Notes under the pieces: generated by a model
Seen by the model: only the letters and a program-made list of their open reading frames with translations
Databases searched by the model: none
What the model was told of the DNA's origin: nothing
Position numbers and translations under genes: made by a program
Assembly (NCBI GenBank): GCA_048296855.1
Contig: CP182631.1
Length of the DNA stretch: 64,000 nucleotides
DNA from: Pseudocolwellia sp048296855
GTDB lineage: Bacteria; Pseudomonadota; Gammaproteobacteria; Enterobacterales; Alteromonadaceae
Direction: 5' to 3' (one strand)
Shown here: positions 53,908 through 61,406 of the stretch, one piece after another
How positions within the stretch are numbered: position 1 is the stretch's first letter
How the letters are laid out: every line of letters starts with the position of its first letter

Positions 53908-54127
53908 AGGGTGTGTTGAACTTCGCTGATTATTTTCACAGCTGTTTATTAGCCTTTTATACAGGCAGGCATATGTTTGTCGTTATCCTACTCTAATATG
54001 CATGGCGTAGTAGAAATGGCTACTAAACGCTGTCCTACGGATCCGCTTAAATGCTTATTACTCATTGTTGCAAGGAATTTACATAAAATAACTAGGCTCA
54101 CTCCTTGCGCCGCGATCAACAGACCTT
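53908..54127. repeat. 220-bp MITE-like element, GTTGAWC family
   Basis: The left end AGGGTGTGTTGAACTTCGC and right end (reverse complement AAGGTCTGTTGATCGCGGC) are imperfect inverted repeats. A partial copy lies at 23547-23654 and a decayed one may lie at 4040-4140. It abuts the 3' end of the next minus-strand gene. Confidence 0.55.
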
Positions 54128-54142
54128 AGTATACCTTCTAAT

Positions 54143-54673
54143 TTATTGAGTGAAAATTACACTTCCCCCCACAACTTCAAAGGTATTTTGACCATACTCA
54201 GGTAAAGATGGGCAGTTATTGATTACACCTTTCAACAAAATAAAACTTCCCTGCTCAATACCCGCATAAATACCAGTACCGGCTACTAAGTGTAGGGTTT
54301 CTTCAATTTCAAAAGGTATTGAACCTGTACCATTTTCACACGTTGCATCGCCCGCCAAAATATTAGTCATGGAGTCATTGGCAGTATATAGAACACCTGT
54401 TCGTTCTTTATTCACAAATGTATGATTTAAGGTAAAGTTAGAGTTTAAAATCCCTTTAATTGTCCCTTTTAAAACCAGTTTTTCTGCACTAAGTTCTCCT
54501 CCATCCCGACGAGACTTTAATACCGCTTTAAATTTACCTAACTGCTCTGTTTGAGATACAGAGAAAGTTTTTGCAAAGCCACGTTTTACTTCAAAAACTT
54601 TCGTTGTATTGTCAGCTAAAACGTAAAAACTGGTTAAAGATAATAAAGTTGCACCTACTAATGTTTTTTTCAT
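54143..54673 (-). CDS. exported hypothetical beta-rich protein
   Basis: The 176-aa protein has a clear signal peptide (MKKTLVGATLLSLTSFYVLA, cleavage near 20-21). The rest is predicted beta-strand-rich, with a G-T-G-I-Y-A-G-I-E-Q-G-S-F segment reminiscent of repeated turns in allene-oxide-cyclase-like barrels, and two Cys (C111, C155 approx.) that could form a disulfide. No family assigned. It lies between MITEs and two dif-like sites. Confidence 0.6.
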   Translation of the reverse strand: MKKTLVGATLLSLTSFYVLADNTTKVFEVKRGFAKTFSVSQTEQLGKFKAVLKSRRDGGELSAEKLVLKGTIKGILNSNFTLNHTFVNKERTGVLYTANDSMTNILAGDATCENGTGSIPFEIEETLHLVAGTGIYAGIEQGSFILLKGVINNCPSLPEYGQNTFEVVGGSVIFTQ

Positions 54674-54819
54674 AATAATATTCCTTTAATTTTAATTATA
54701 TCCATTGATTTTTATTGTAATAATTATTTCACTCATGTTTTTAAGATGATATTGCATGTAAACATCCAAAAAACAAAGAAAAAATATCATAAGGATTGGG
54801 GACTAGCAATAAAATGTAT

Positions 54820-54955
54820 TATACCAATTCCATTAAGTTTGCTCTCAACTCAGAGCTACATTAGCGAGCTTAAAACAAGCAAAATCACTATTCTATATTT
54901 CATTAACTTTGTACCATTATAAGCTTACTAATGACCTCCCAAGAGTGAGTTTAAC
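54820..54955. repeat. decayed ATACCAATT MITE
   Basis: TATACCAATTCCATTAAG (54820 on) and a later CTCCCAAGAGTGAG segment match the left end and right interior of the element at 53590. The right terminus is missing. The rest of the gap 54674-55095 is AT-rich with no other structure. Confidence 0.5.
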
Positions 54956-55095
54956 AGGCTTATATGTCGTTTTATCGATTTTGACAAGGAGACACCACAT
55001 AAACAGCATTTTTTAAAAACTCACATCTAATTCATTTCGCTTTTTAGTTCACACTGTTTTATTATGCAGCCCCAGACAACAAAGGGAGTTAAGCT

Positions 55096-56064
55096 GTGCA
55101 GCTAAAAATTAAAATTAACGTATCTAAAGAACCAATATCACCACCTGAGCCTGCGCCATTTGATCCTGTAAAAATTAGAAACTTTTTATTACTCCTCATT
55201 ACTTTGTTCAGCCTTATAGGTTTTGGCGTTTACAGCTTGTGGACTAAAAAATCAGAGCCTTCTTCACCTAGTACACTTAATACTCCAAACAATGTCTTAT
55301 CAAGTAAAACAGTGGTAAACGATACTGATTCAAATAACAATAACGTGAATACCGCCGAGTCAAACAGCACCACAATAAATACAAAAACTTTTGCAAGCTC
55401 AACACTCACTGAAGATACAATCGCTAATACAGTCGACAGCACAACAGCTAATGCAGCTATGAACACAACCAGCCATACCGTAAGGGATACAGCAACTAAT
55501 GTAATGCATACTGAATTACTTAAAAACAACATCACAAGCAATGAAGCAGTAACACAAACTAAAACAACAATAGCCATTACCTCTGACGCTTCAGCACAAG
55601 AAACTGATAAAACCGAACCTGAACTAGTAGCAGAAACCAAACCAGAAATAAAAACACAAAGCCCAGTTAACGTCACACCAAAAACAGTGAACAACGTTGA
55701 GCAGAAAGAAGCTGATTTATTAGCACCTACTCAAGCCATAAATAACGGTGTTTACCGAGCACAATTAACCTCAAATATACTCTCTAGAGAACCAAGCGAT
55801 AATATTCAACACCTGAGTTTACAGGAGCAAAATAAGTTATATTTCTTCACTGAAATTCACGGAAAAAACAACCAAAAAATTTATCATCGTTGGATATTTA
55901 AGAAAAAACGCTTAGCTGAAATAACACTCAACATTAGCAATGAACAATGGCGCACTTATTCAAGTAAAAACTTTGATGAAACTATGGTTGGTCAATGGGA
56001 AGTTCAGGTGGTTGATCAGAATGATAATATTTTGAAAACGGTCATGTTTGAGGTTTCACGATAG
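55096..56064 (+). CDS. DUF2914-domain protein with membrane anchor
   Basis: The 322-aa protein has a short cytoplasmic N-terminus with a Pro-rich patch (EPISPPEPAPFDP), one membrane helix (about 29-48) and a long low-complexity Asn/Thr/Ser-rich linker (about 52-210). A C-terminal DUF2914 domain (about 222-322) contains LYFFTEIHGKNNQKIYHRWIFKKK and GQWEVQVVDQNDNILKTVMFEV. DUF2914 is of unknown function, thought to be periplasmic. The GTG start is preceded by AAAGGGAG. It lies between the two dif-like sites. Confidence 0.75.
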   Translation: MQLKIKINVSKEPISPPEPAPFDPVKIRNFLLLLITLFSLIGFGVYSLWTKKSEPSSPSTLNTPNNVLSSKTVVNDTDSNNNNVNTAESNSTTINTKTFASSTLTEDTIANTVDSTTANAAMNTTSHTVRDTATNVMHTELLKNNITSNEAVTQTKTTIAITSDASAQETDKTEPELVAETKPEIKTQSPVNVTPKTVNNVEQKEADLLAPTQAINNGVYRAQLTSNILSREPSDNIQHLSLQEQNKLYFFTEIHGKNNQKIYHRWIFKKKRLAEITLNISNEQWRTYSSKNFDETMVGQWEVQVVDQNDNILKTVMFEVSR

Positions 56065-56128
56065 AAAAGTACTAAAGAATATAGAAGTATCAGATAACGC
56101 CCTACCAGTTTAAACAAGCAAAAGAAAA

Positions 56129-56174
56129 TGTCGCATAAACGCAATATTGTCGTATAAATGGTTTTATGCGACAA
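56129..56174. other. 28-bp dif-like palindrome, site 2, with an extra half-site
   Basis: The core is TTGTCGTATAA (56147-56157), spacer ATGGTT, TTATGCGACAA (56164-56174), again 11-6-11 with arms differing at one position. A further half-site TGTCGCATAA lies at 56129-56138. Site 1 shares the C-G-T-A-T-A-A arm end. The two sites bracket 54143-56064. It lies 65 bp after the DUF2914 stop. Confidence 0.45.
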
Positions 56175-56300
56175 ATAATAATATGGCTAAATCACCGCTA
56201 AGTAACCTCTATTTAACTCTGTAAGATCTTCTATAACCTCAAACAGTCTTTGCCCATTAATTATTTAGCTCTAAATGGCTAAATCATTACAATTAGCCAT

Positions 56301-56336
56301 AATTGAATCGCTGAGATAGGAAATGGTGATCGCGGA
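56301..56336. repeat. fragment of the 0.6-kb non-coding element
   Basis: This 36-bp stretch (AATTGAATCGCTGAGATAGG and onward to GGTGATCGC) is almost the same as part of the elements at 57523-58119 and 60913-61359. It is a third, very short copy or remnant. Confidence 0.6.
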
Positions 56337-56422
56337 AATTTTTCGGAAAAAGGTTTAGCTAATATCAAATTGGCTAACCCTTTGATCTTTTATTAATTTT
56401 TCTGAGAAATACTTTATAGATC

Positions 56423-56447
56423 AAAAAAGCCGCTTTATAAGCGGCTT
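56423..56447 (-). terminator. Rho-independent terminator of the zeta-like operon
   Basis: AAGCCGC and GCGGCTT pair around TTTATAA; on the minus strand six T residues follow. It lies 26 bp past the stop of the 51-aa gene. Confidence 0.8.
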
Positions 56448-56472
56448 AAAGTTTAAAAGTATAACTACAAAA

Positions 56473-56628
56473 TTAACTACAAACTTTAGACTTTTCAATC
56501 ATAGCCTTTTGCACTGCAACTGTCTCTTTAATAACTTTATCAAAGAATTTACGTTTATCTTTAGATGAAGCATTACGAACGAATTCAGAAAAAGGTGTAG
56601 ACTTAACTTTTTCACGGGATTTAAACAT
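56473..56628 (-). CDS. 51-aa basic protein, candidate antitoxin partner of the zeta-like kinase
   Basis: The protein starts MFKSREKVKSTPFSEFVRNA and ends MIEKSKVCS. It is lysine-rich and predicted helical. ATG 56628 has a perfect AGGAG 6 nt upstream. It begins 18 nt after the stop of the zeta-like gene and is followed by a terminator, so the two make a closed operon. Function unknown; a small partner of a toxin-like kinase suggests an antitoxin, here in the uncommon toxin-first order. It was found by reading the gap directly. Confidence 0.65.
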   Translation of the reverse strand: MFKSREKVKSTPFSEFVRNASSKDKRKFFDKVIKETVAVQKAMIEKSKVCS

Positions 56629-56646
56629 GTCGTACTCCTAATTAAT

Positions 56647-57369
56647 TTATGTTGATTTGGTTATGCCGGCAATGGCTTCAAGTGAGGCGCGATTATACTT
56701 TTTGCCAAGTAATACGTCAATATCCGTTACATTAAAGTAAGGCTTTTCTCTCGTACCATCAAGGTTTTTTTCCATAAATATTATATCTACTTGATTAGTG
56801 AATAATTTTTTAAGTTCACTTACAACTTGTTGAGATTCTAAAAACTGATTAACAAAAACCTCTGGTGGTACACGCCTTCCTTCAACAATTTCACGTGCCT
56901 TAACTAAACACCAAGCTTGCTCAGGATCTTGATACACAAATATGATTAAAACATATCGATCTTTTTTCAAAGATCTCTCAATATTAGATTTTGCTTTTTC
57001 AAAACTAGAAAGTGTTGAATCAAGTAAAAAGCTGACCTTCTTCTTTAACGCCCTATCGTGTATTGCCTCCACTAAAAGTGTTGCAGGTGTTTGAAAAAGA
57101 GGGGAATTTAAACCCTGATAGTCTTCAAACTCTTTCCTTAACTCATCATTTTCAATATGAACAACTTCAACATTATGCTCTTGCCTAAATTGAGATATTA
57201 TACTTTTAGCTGTTTCTGTTTTTCCTGCGCCTGGTGAACCAGCCATAAAAACAGAAACGGCACTCTCCTCCTCAGGTAAATGATCAATCATTCTTTTAGC
57301 TATTTTTTTCTTTAAAGACTTAGCTTGAACTATTGCCTTTGCTGTAATTTCATCATCATTAAGAGGCAT
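56647..57369 (-). CDS. Zeta-toxin-like P-loop kinase
   Basis: The 240-aa protein has Walker A G-S-P-G-A-G-K-T (residues 44-51), H-I-E-N-D-E-L-R (71-78) in the place of the zeta D-x-D-x2-R motif, LLDSTLSS, and R-R-V-P-P-E-V-F-V-N-Q-F (165-176), a zeta hallmark. Zeta toxins phosphorylate UDP-N-acetylglucosamine and block peptidoglycan synthesis; other members phosphorylate different small molecules. No epsilon antitoxin is present upstream. A 51-aa gene follows 18 nt downstream. GC and codon use are like the region. Confidence 0.75.
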   Translation of the reverse strand: MPLNDDEITAKAIVQAKSLKKKIAKRMIDHLPEEESAVSVFMAGSPGAGKTETAKSIISQFRQEHNVEVVHIENDELRKEFEDYQGLNSPLFQTPATLLVEAIHDRALKKKVSFLLDSTLSSFEKAKSNIERSLKKDRYVLIIFVYQDPEQAWCLVKAREIVEGRRVPPEVFVNQFLESQQVVSELKKLFTNQVDIIFMEKNLDGTREKPYFNVTDIDVLLGKKYNRASLEAIAGITKST

Positions 57370-57522
57370 AATTTTAACCTAGTTTTCATTTTGATATAAT
57401 CGTAAACATTATAAATTGAGTATCATAGATCCTTGTACTGTTATGATTTACTCTATCATAAAAGTACAACGTAATTTATTAGTCTTTTTATCTCTTAGTT
57501 TTAGTAATAGCTAATCTCTATC

Positions 57523-58119
57523 TGTCGCGGTGGCGACGGCACCCAAGGGGCGTTACACGCCAAAAGCCCCTCTGGACTCCCCATGGCGCCCTTCTCAGTG
57601 AAAACATAAATATCTATTTTGAGCTTACATTCAATACCTGCCGAATATCATCCCTGAAAAGCGGCAGTCTTCGACTTCCTGTCTCGGGTCGAGGCCTACT
57701 ATCGCTAATATCTAATTGAATCGCTGAGATGGGAAATGGTGATCGCCAAAGATCCACAGAAAACACTTTGAACATAAATAGCTCATAGTTCTCAGCATAT
57801 AAAAATATAAAAGATGGAATACATAAACTTCAGCTAGCGCCTAGTCTGCTTGAACAAACGCTGAAATGAAAAAAAGTGTTCACGTATTTTCATCATGGAT
57901 GATGAAAAAAGCGATGTAGGGTTGGATTATGTTCAGGACGAACGGTAAAACGCGATGCCATGGATGGCAAAGAGCGTAGCCCGTTCAGCGCTTTTACGTC
58001 GAAAACACTTTTATGAGTGAAATAATACGTTTGTTAGCAGCGCCATGGGGGTTCAGAGGAAGATAAAGAGTGGCGTTAGCGTCACTCTTTTCTTTTTCTG
58101 TGTAGTCGCCACCGCGACA
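57523..58119. repeat. 597-bp non-coding element with perfect 15-bp terminal inverted repeats (copy 1)
   Basis: Termini TGTCGCGGTGGCGAC (57523-57537) and its exact reverse complement (58105-58119) enclose GC-richer sequence than the surroundings. Inner parts near both ends (CCATGGCGC, CCTCTG) also pair. No open frame is believable. The right 485 bp recur at 60913-61359 in the same orientation. Could be a MITE of an unidentified transposon, or a structured RNA gene. The rest of 57370-58203 is AT-rich and featureless. Confidence 0.65.
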
Positions 58120-58203
58120 ATAATTTAACTTATATAGAATTCAAAACAATTATGATCTTTTTACTTCTTAAGCAGATATCAAGTTTGCTGACCCCTTGAT
58201 ATT

Positions 58204-58596
58204 ATGAAGGCTGACCCTATATTAGGCGCTAGAGCAGATGGTATTGTAACCGGCCCTGTTGGAAAGAGTTTTACCGTACCTGAAGAGCAATTTGCTTATC
58301 GTATAGAATTTACAGGTGAGTATAAAACAAGAATAAGAGAAGGAATACAGTATGAAGTACCTGTTTATACCGAAACACAAGTTAATGTCATTACGTTAGA
58401 CAATACCGGTACTGCAATATTAGAAATTAAAACAGGTGCTTCATCTAAACTCACTATTAATCAAGCTGTTGAATACCAAATGGCATTAGATGGTTGTGGA
58501 ACGGTTTGTGGACCAAAGTCTAATGATTTACAACTTTTTAGTAATGGCAATAAAGCGCCTACTGTAGGGTATATTATTCGTGATACCGAACTTTAA
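58204..58596 (+). CDS. detached C-terminal toxin domain (restriction-endonuclease-like)
   Basis: The 130-aa protein starts MKADPILGARADGIVTGPVGKSF and has L-E-I-K-T-G (E-x-K) in a beta-strand context after NVITLDNTG, resembling the catalytic core of REase-fold toxins. The G-A-R-A-D-G stretch looks like the junction segment before C-terminal toxin domains of large polymorphic toxins. A stop lies five codons upstream and no Shine-Dalgarno is seen, so this is probably an orphan toxin tip left from a longer gene. A probable immunity gene follows 12 nt downstream. Confidence 0.55.
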   Translation: MKADPILGARADGIVTGPVGKSFTVPEEQFAYRIEFTGEYKTRIREGIQYEVPVYTETQVNVITLDNTGTAILEIKTGASSKLTINQAVEYQMALDGCGTVCGPKSNDLQLFSNGNKAPTVGYIIRDTEL

Positions 58597-58608
58597 ATAG
58601 GAAAAATA

Positions 58609-59259
58609 ATGGCTTCTCACAAACCTAAAATACTTGCCTTGTGTAAAAAAATTGCTAGCGAACATGACGGTTGGCAATTTATCGGCGGTAAATTTGTAAA
58701 TAAAATCGGTAAAGATGTACATTTCATTATCAACCCGACTTTTACTTTCAAAGGCAGTTACATGTTTTTTAGCGTGTGGGGGGGGGTAAAACTGCCTAAA
58801 ATTTGTAAAATGGTAGATAAACTTTCAAGTTTATCTTTTAAAATAAATATTACAATTAATGAACAGCTACATGAAATTGACCTAAACTCGTCAACGGGGG
58901 CTAGTTCATTTACTTTTGAAGGCAGTAATACCGACAGTGATGAACTTATTATCCAAGAAATTCACCGGTGGATAAATACCGCCAGTGAATACCTTACCCA
59001 AAAATGGCCTGTTGATAATTACCATACGTTATTTGAAGCAATGAAAAAGCACCCTCCTTGTTATATGGGGGCATACGGAACTTCACTCTATTGTTTAGCA
59101 GCCTATTTAGGTCAATTCGACTTCATTGAACAGTACTTTGCTGGCGAGTTAGAGTATGCTGATATAAGACCCATCAAAAAAGACACAGACGAAAGGTTAT
59201 TAGCTATATTGCCTGAATGGAAAGCCGAGTGGGAGAAAACAGGCACAATAAAAGTATAA
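58609..59259 (+). CDS. probable immunity protein of the adjacent toxin tip
   Basis: The 216-aa soluble protein has an N-terminal alpha/beta part (KPKILALCKKIASEHDGWQFIGGKFVNK) reminiscent of DUF4304-type immunity proteins. A helical C-terminal part contains PPCYMGAYGTSLYCLAAYLGQ and ends EWKAEWEKTG. AGGA/GGAAAAAT precedes the ATG. Position 12 nt after a toxin-like domain supports the immunity role; no family is certain. Confidence 0.55.
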   Translation: MASHKPKILALCKKIASEHDGWQFIGGKFVNKIGKDVHFIINPTFTFKGSYMFFSVWGGVKLPKICKMVDKLSSLSFKINITINEQLHEIDLNSSTGASSFTFEGSNTDSDELIIQEIHRWINTASEYLTQKWPVDNYHTLFEAMKKHPPCYMGAYGTSLYCLAAYLGQFDFIEQYFAGELEYADIRPIKKDTDERLLAILPEWKAEWEKTGTIKV

Positions 59260-59309
59260 AATAAAATTAAGGAGGTAAAAAGGGACACTCCTAAACGGTA
59301 TTAATTTTT

Positions 59310-59370
59310 AACTTTCTACGCTTAGCCTTTTTGATGTATTTTTCATCAAAAAGGCTAAGCGTAGAAAGTT
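59310..59370. terminator. 27-bp perfect hairpin between convergent genes
   Basis: Arms 59310-59336 and 59344-59370 are exact complements around the loop TATTTTT. The right arm reaches into the stop codon of the minus-strand lipoprotein gene (59369-59371). Bidirectional termination is likely; the length and perfection are unusual for a terminator. Confidence 0.65.
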
Positions 59371-59665
59371 AGTCTTTACAACGAATTGTCATCAACATTG
59401 TTTGGTATGAGGTGGAATGCCCTGTTGAATAATTTTTTTGCTTAGCCCATGTTGTACCTTCTCTAGCTAATCGTTCATAGCCTTTGCCGCTACATAAAAA
59501 ATCAGCTTTTTTATTAATTTTTTCTTTCATTTTATCTCGAGAAGCAAAACTATTACCGACAGCGCTAATAGTGAAAACACCTTCTTCAACTTCATGTACG
59601 TTTGCAGGAAACCATGCTGCGCAGCCTGTTAATAAGGCGATAAACATTAAGCTTAAATATTTCAT
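59369..59665 (-). CDS. small lipoprotein, 98 aa
   Basis: The N-terminus MKYLSLMFIALLTGCAAWFP has a good lipobox (L-T-G-C, Cys15). The mature protein is about 84 aa with a beta-rich start (EVEEGVFTISAVGNSFASRDK), a helical stretch (MKEKINKKADFLC) and a C-terminal strand. Two further Cys (about C58, C96) might pair. No family recognised. It lies between the toxin-immunity pair and the IS element. Confidence 0.65.
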   Translation of the reverse strand: MKYLSLMFIALLTGCAAWFPANVHEVEEGVFTISAVGNSFASRDKMKEKINKKADFLCSGKGYERLAREGTTWAKQKNYSTGHSTSYQTMLMTIRCKD

Positions 59666-59790
59666 TTTTTCATTCTCTATTTAAAGTTAATATTGCGTAT
59701 AAACAAGTATCACAGTAATGAATATGGAGATAAATGGCTAATTCTTTAGATTCTCTGAATTTTATTCAAAAAACGGTACGAATTGGCTGT

Positions 59791-60903
59791 TATACCATTC
59801 CATCTTAAGTTTTCCCCACCTTAATCCAATCTCTACTACACATTTTCATGACCCGCTTTGCATCACTCACAAATGAGTTCCATGCATCAGAGCAAGCATC
59901 GAGGATGTCATCATAGCCTTGAAAGCACCTATTCGCTAAATGATGTTGGCGCAACCAACTCCAAACTTGCTCTATTGGATTCAACTCGGGTGAATACGGT
60001 GGTAACTTAATGATCGTTACGTTGCTAAATTTATCAGCAAGGTAAACTTGGTGCCATGCAGCACCATCGACAACGATCACCGCATGTCGTCCTTCTTGAG
60101 TTTTTTGAGAAATTAAAGCCAAATGTTGTTCCATTACATCCATGTTCATTACTGGAGAAATCAGTGCCTCAGTTGCGCCTGTTGATGGGCAAACAGCACC
60201 AAAAAGGTAAGCGTATTCAAACTGTTGTTGCCTAACGGCTCTCGGTCTTGTTCCTTTCTCTGCCCAGAGCCTTGTCGTTGTATTTTGCTGTCCAAAACGT
60301 GCTTCGTCTTGGAACCACACATCTATCTCTTTAAGCCTCACATTCCATGGGAGCGTGCGGATCATTTCACTTTCGAATTTTTTTAAAATCTTCTTGTACT
60401 TCATCAGACTGTTTTGGGTGTCGTGAGCGACTTGTTATCCAGCTAAATCCCATTGATTTTAATAACTTATAAATGGCGTTGGGATGATAATCAACATCAA
60501 AATTAGCGTTGATATATAGTCGGATACACTCACCCGTTAGTCGTCCACCCATATCGGATTGGCATTGAGCCTTTATATATTGACTCAATATTTCTTTATC
60601 TTGCTCTGTAAGATAGCTAGGTCGCCCTGTAGGTTTTTTACTCTCAAGACCAAGTAAACCTTTGCTGATGTAGTTCGCAACCCAATCATTAACAATTCTT
60701 CTACTTATATTAAGTGTTCTAGCAACTTCTGATCTATTCTTACCCGATTTAAAGTGTGAAACGGCTAGCAAGGCGCAGCCTCATTCGATGATCTTTTACT
60801 TTGTTGGAGAGTATTTTTAATTCTTGTGAGCTATGAGTGTTCAATGTCATTTATTATGAGTAAATAAATGACATTAGATCACATAATTAGACTAATTGGT
60901 ATA
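59791..60903. mobile_element. IS630-family insertion sequence, probably inactive
   Basis: Ends TATACCATTCC (59791) and TGGTATA (60897-60903) are short inverted repeats flanked by TA, as in IS630/Tc1 elements. The transposase occupies almost the whole length. An 11-bp subterminal hairpin (TGTCATTTATT and AATAAATGACA, 60845-60876 approx.) sits at the transposase start. The right end lies a few bp from the copy-2 repeat at 60913. Confidence 0.75.
59805..60850 (-). pseudogene. IS630-type transposase broken by two frame changes
   Basis: Three segments join into a normal IS630 transposase. Segment 1 runs from ATG 60850 (MTLNTHSSQELKILSNKVKD). Segment 2 continues at about 60771 (LAVSHFKSGKNRSEVARTLN, an HTH) after a one-base shift. 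Segment 3 continues from about 60400 at an A7 run, ending at 59805. The DDE residues are intact: D in VWFQDEARFG, D in VIVVDGAAWH and E in PPYSPELNPIEQVW. The A7 change might be programmed frameshifting; the first shift looks like a real mutation. Confidence 0.7.
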
Positions 60904-60912
60904 AACCTCGAA

Positions 60913-61359
60913 ACCTGCCGATTTGTCATCCATGAACAGCGGCAGCCCTCGACGTCCTGTCTCGGGTCGAGGCCTACTATCGCTAATATCTAATTGAATT
61001 GCTGGGATGGGAAATGGTGATCGCTTGAATTAAAGCGTAAATAAAAAAGCATGGTGGATTACGATATCAGTAGCTAGCGCCTAATCTGCTTGAACAAACG
61101 CTGAAATGAATAAAAATGTTCACGTATTTTCATCATGGATGATGAAAAAAGCGATGTAGGGTTGGATTATGTTCAGGACGAACGGTAAAACGCGATGCCA
61201 TGGATGGCAAAGAGCGTAGCCCGTTCAACGCAATTACGTCGAAAACACTTTTATTAATGGAAGAAAACGTTTGTTAGCAGCGCCATGGGAGTCCAGAGGG
61301 AGGTAAAGAGCTGCGTTAGCGTCACTCTTTTCTTTTTGGGTGTCGTCGTCACCGCGACC
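60913..61359. repeat. 447-bp copy 2 of the non-coding element
   Basis: This is colinear with 57635-58119 and about 85% identical by eye, with a nearly intact right terminus (GTCGTCACCGCGACC). The left 112 bp of the full element are missing, replaced by the IS630 right end. Same orientation as copy 1, so the two form direct repeats around 58120-60912. The stretch 61360-61406 holds nothing else. Confidence 0.7.
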
Positions 61360-61406
61360 AATTTACTTGTTTCGCAACACTTACACACTTATTAAACAAA
61401 GGAGTT

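Noticed and set aside
55230..55694. 154-codon frame on the minus strand inside the DUF2914 gene
   Set aside because: It is a mirror of the low-complexity Asn/Thr linker of the plus-strand gene; no start signal, and the plus frame has a recognised domain.
56129..56174. Ordinary terminator of the DUF2914 gene
   Set aside because: Not excluded, but there is no U-run and the 11-6-11 plan with ATAA/TTAT borders also occurs at 53560.
57523..61359. Long direct repeats as an integron or CRISPR
   Set aside because: Two unequal copies with terminal inverted repeats, no integrase, no attC-like RYYYAAC/GTTRRRY pairs and no spacers.
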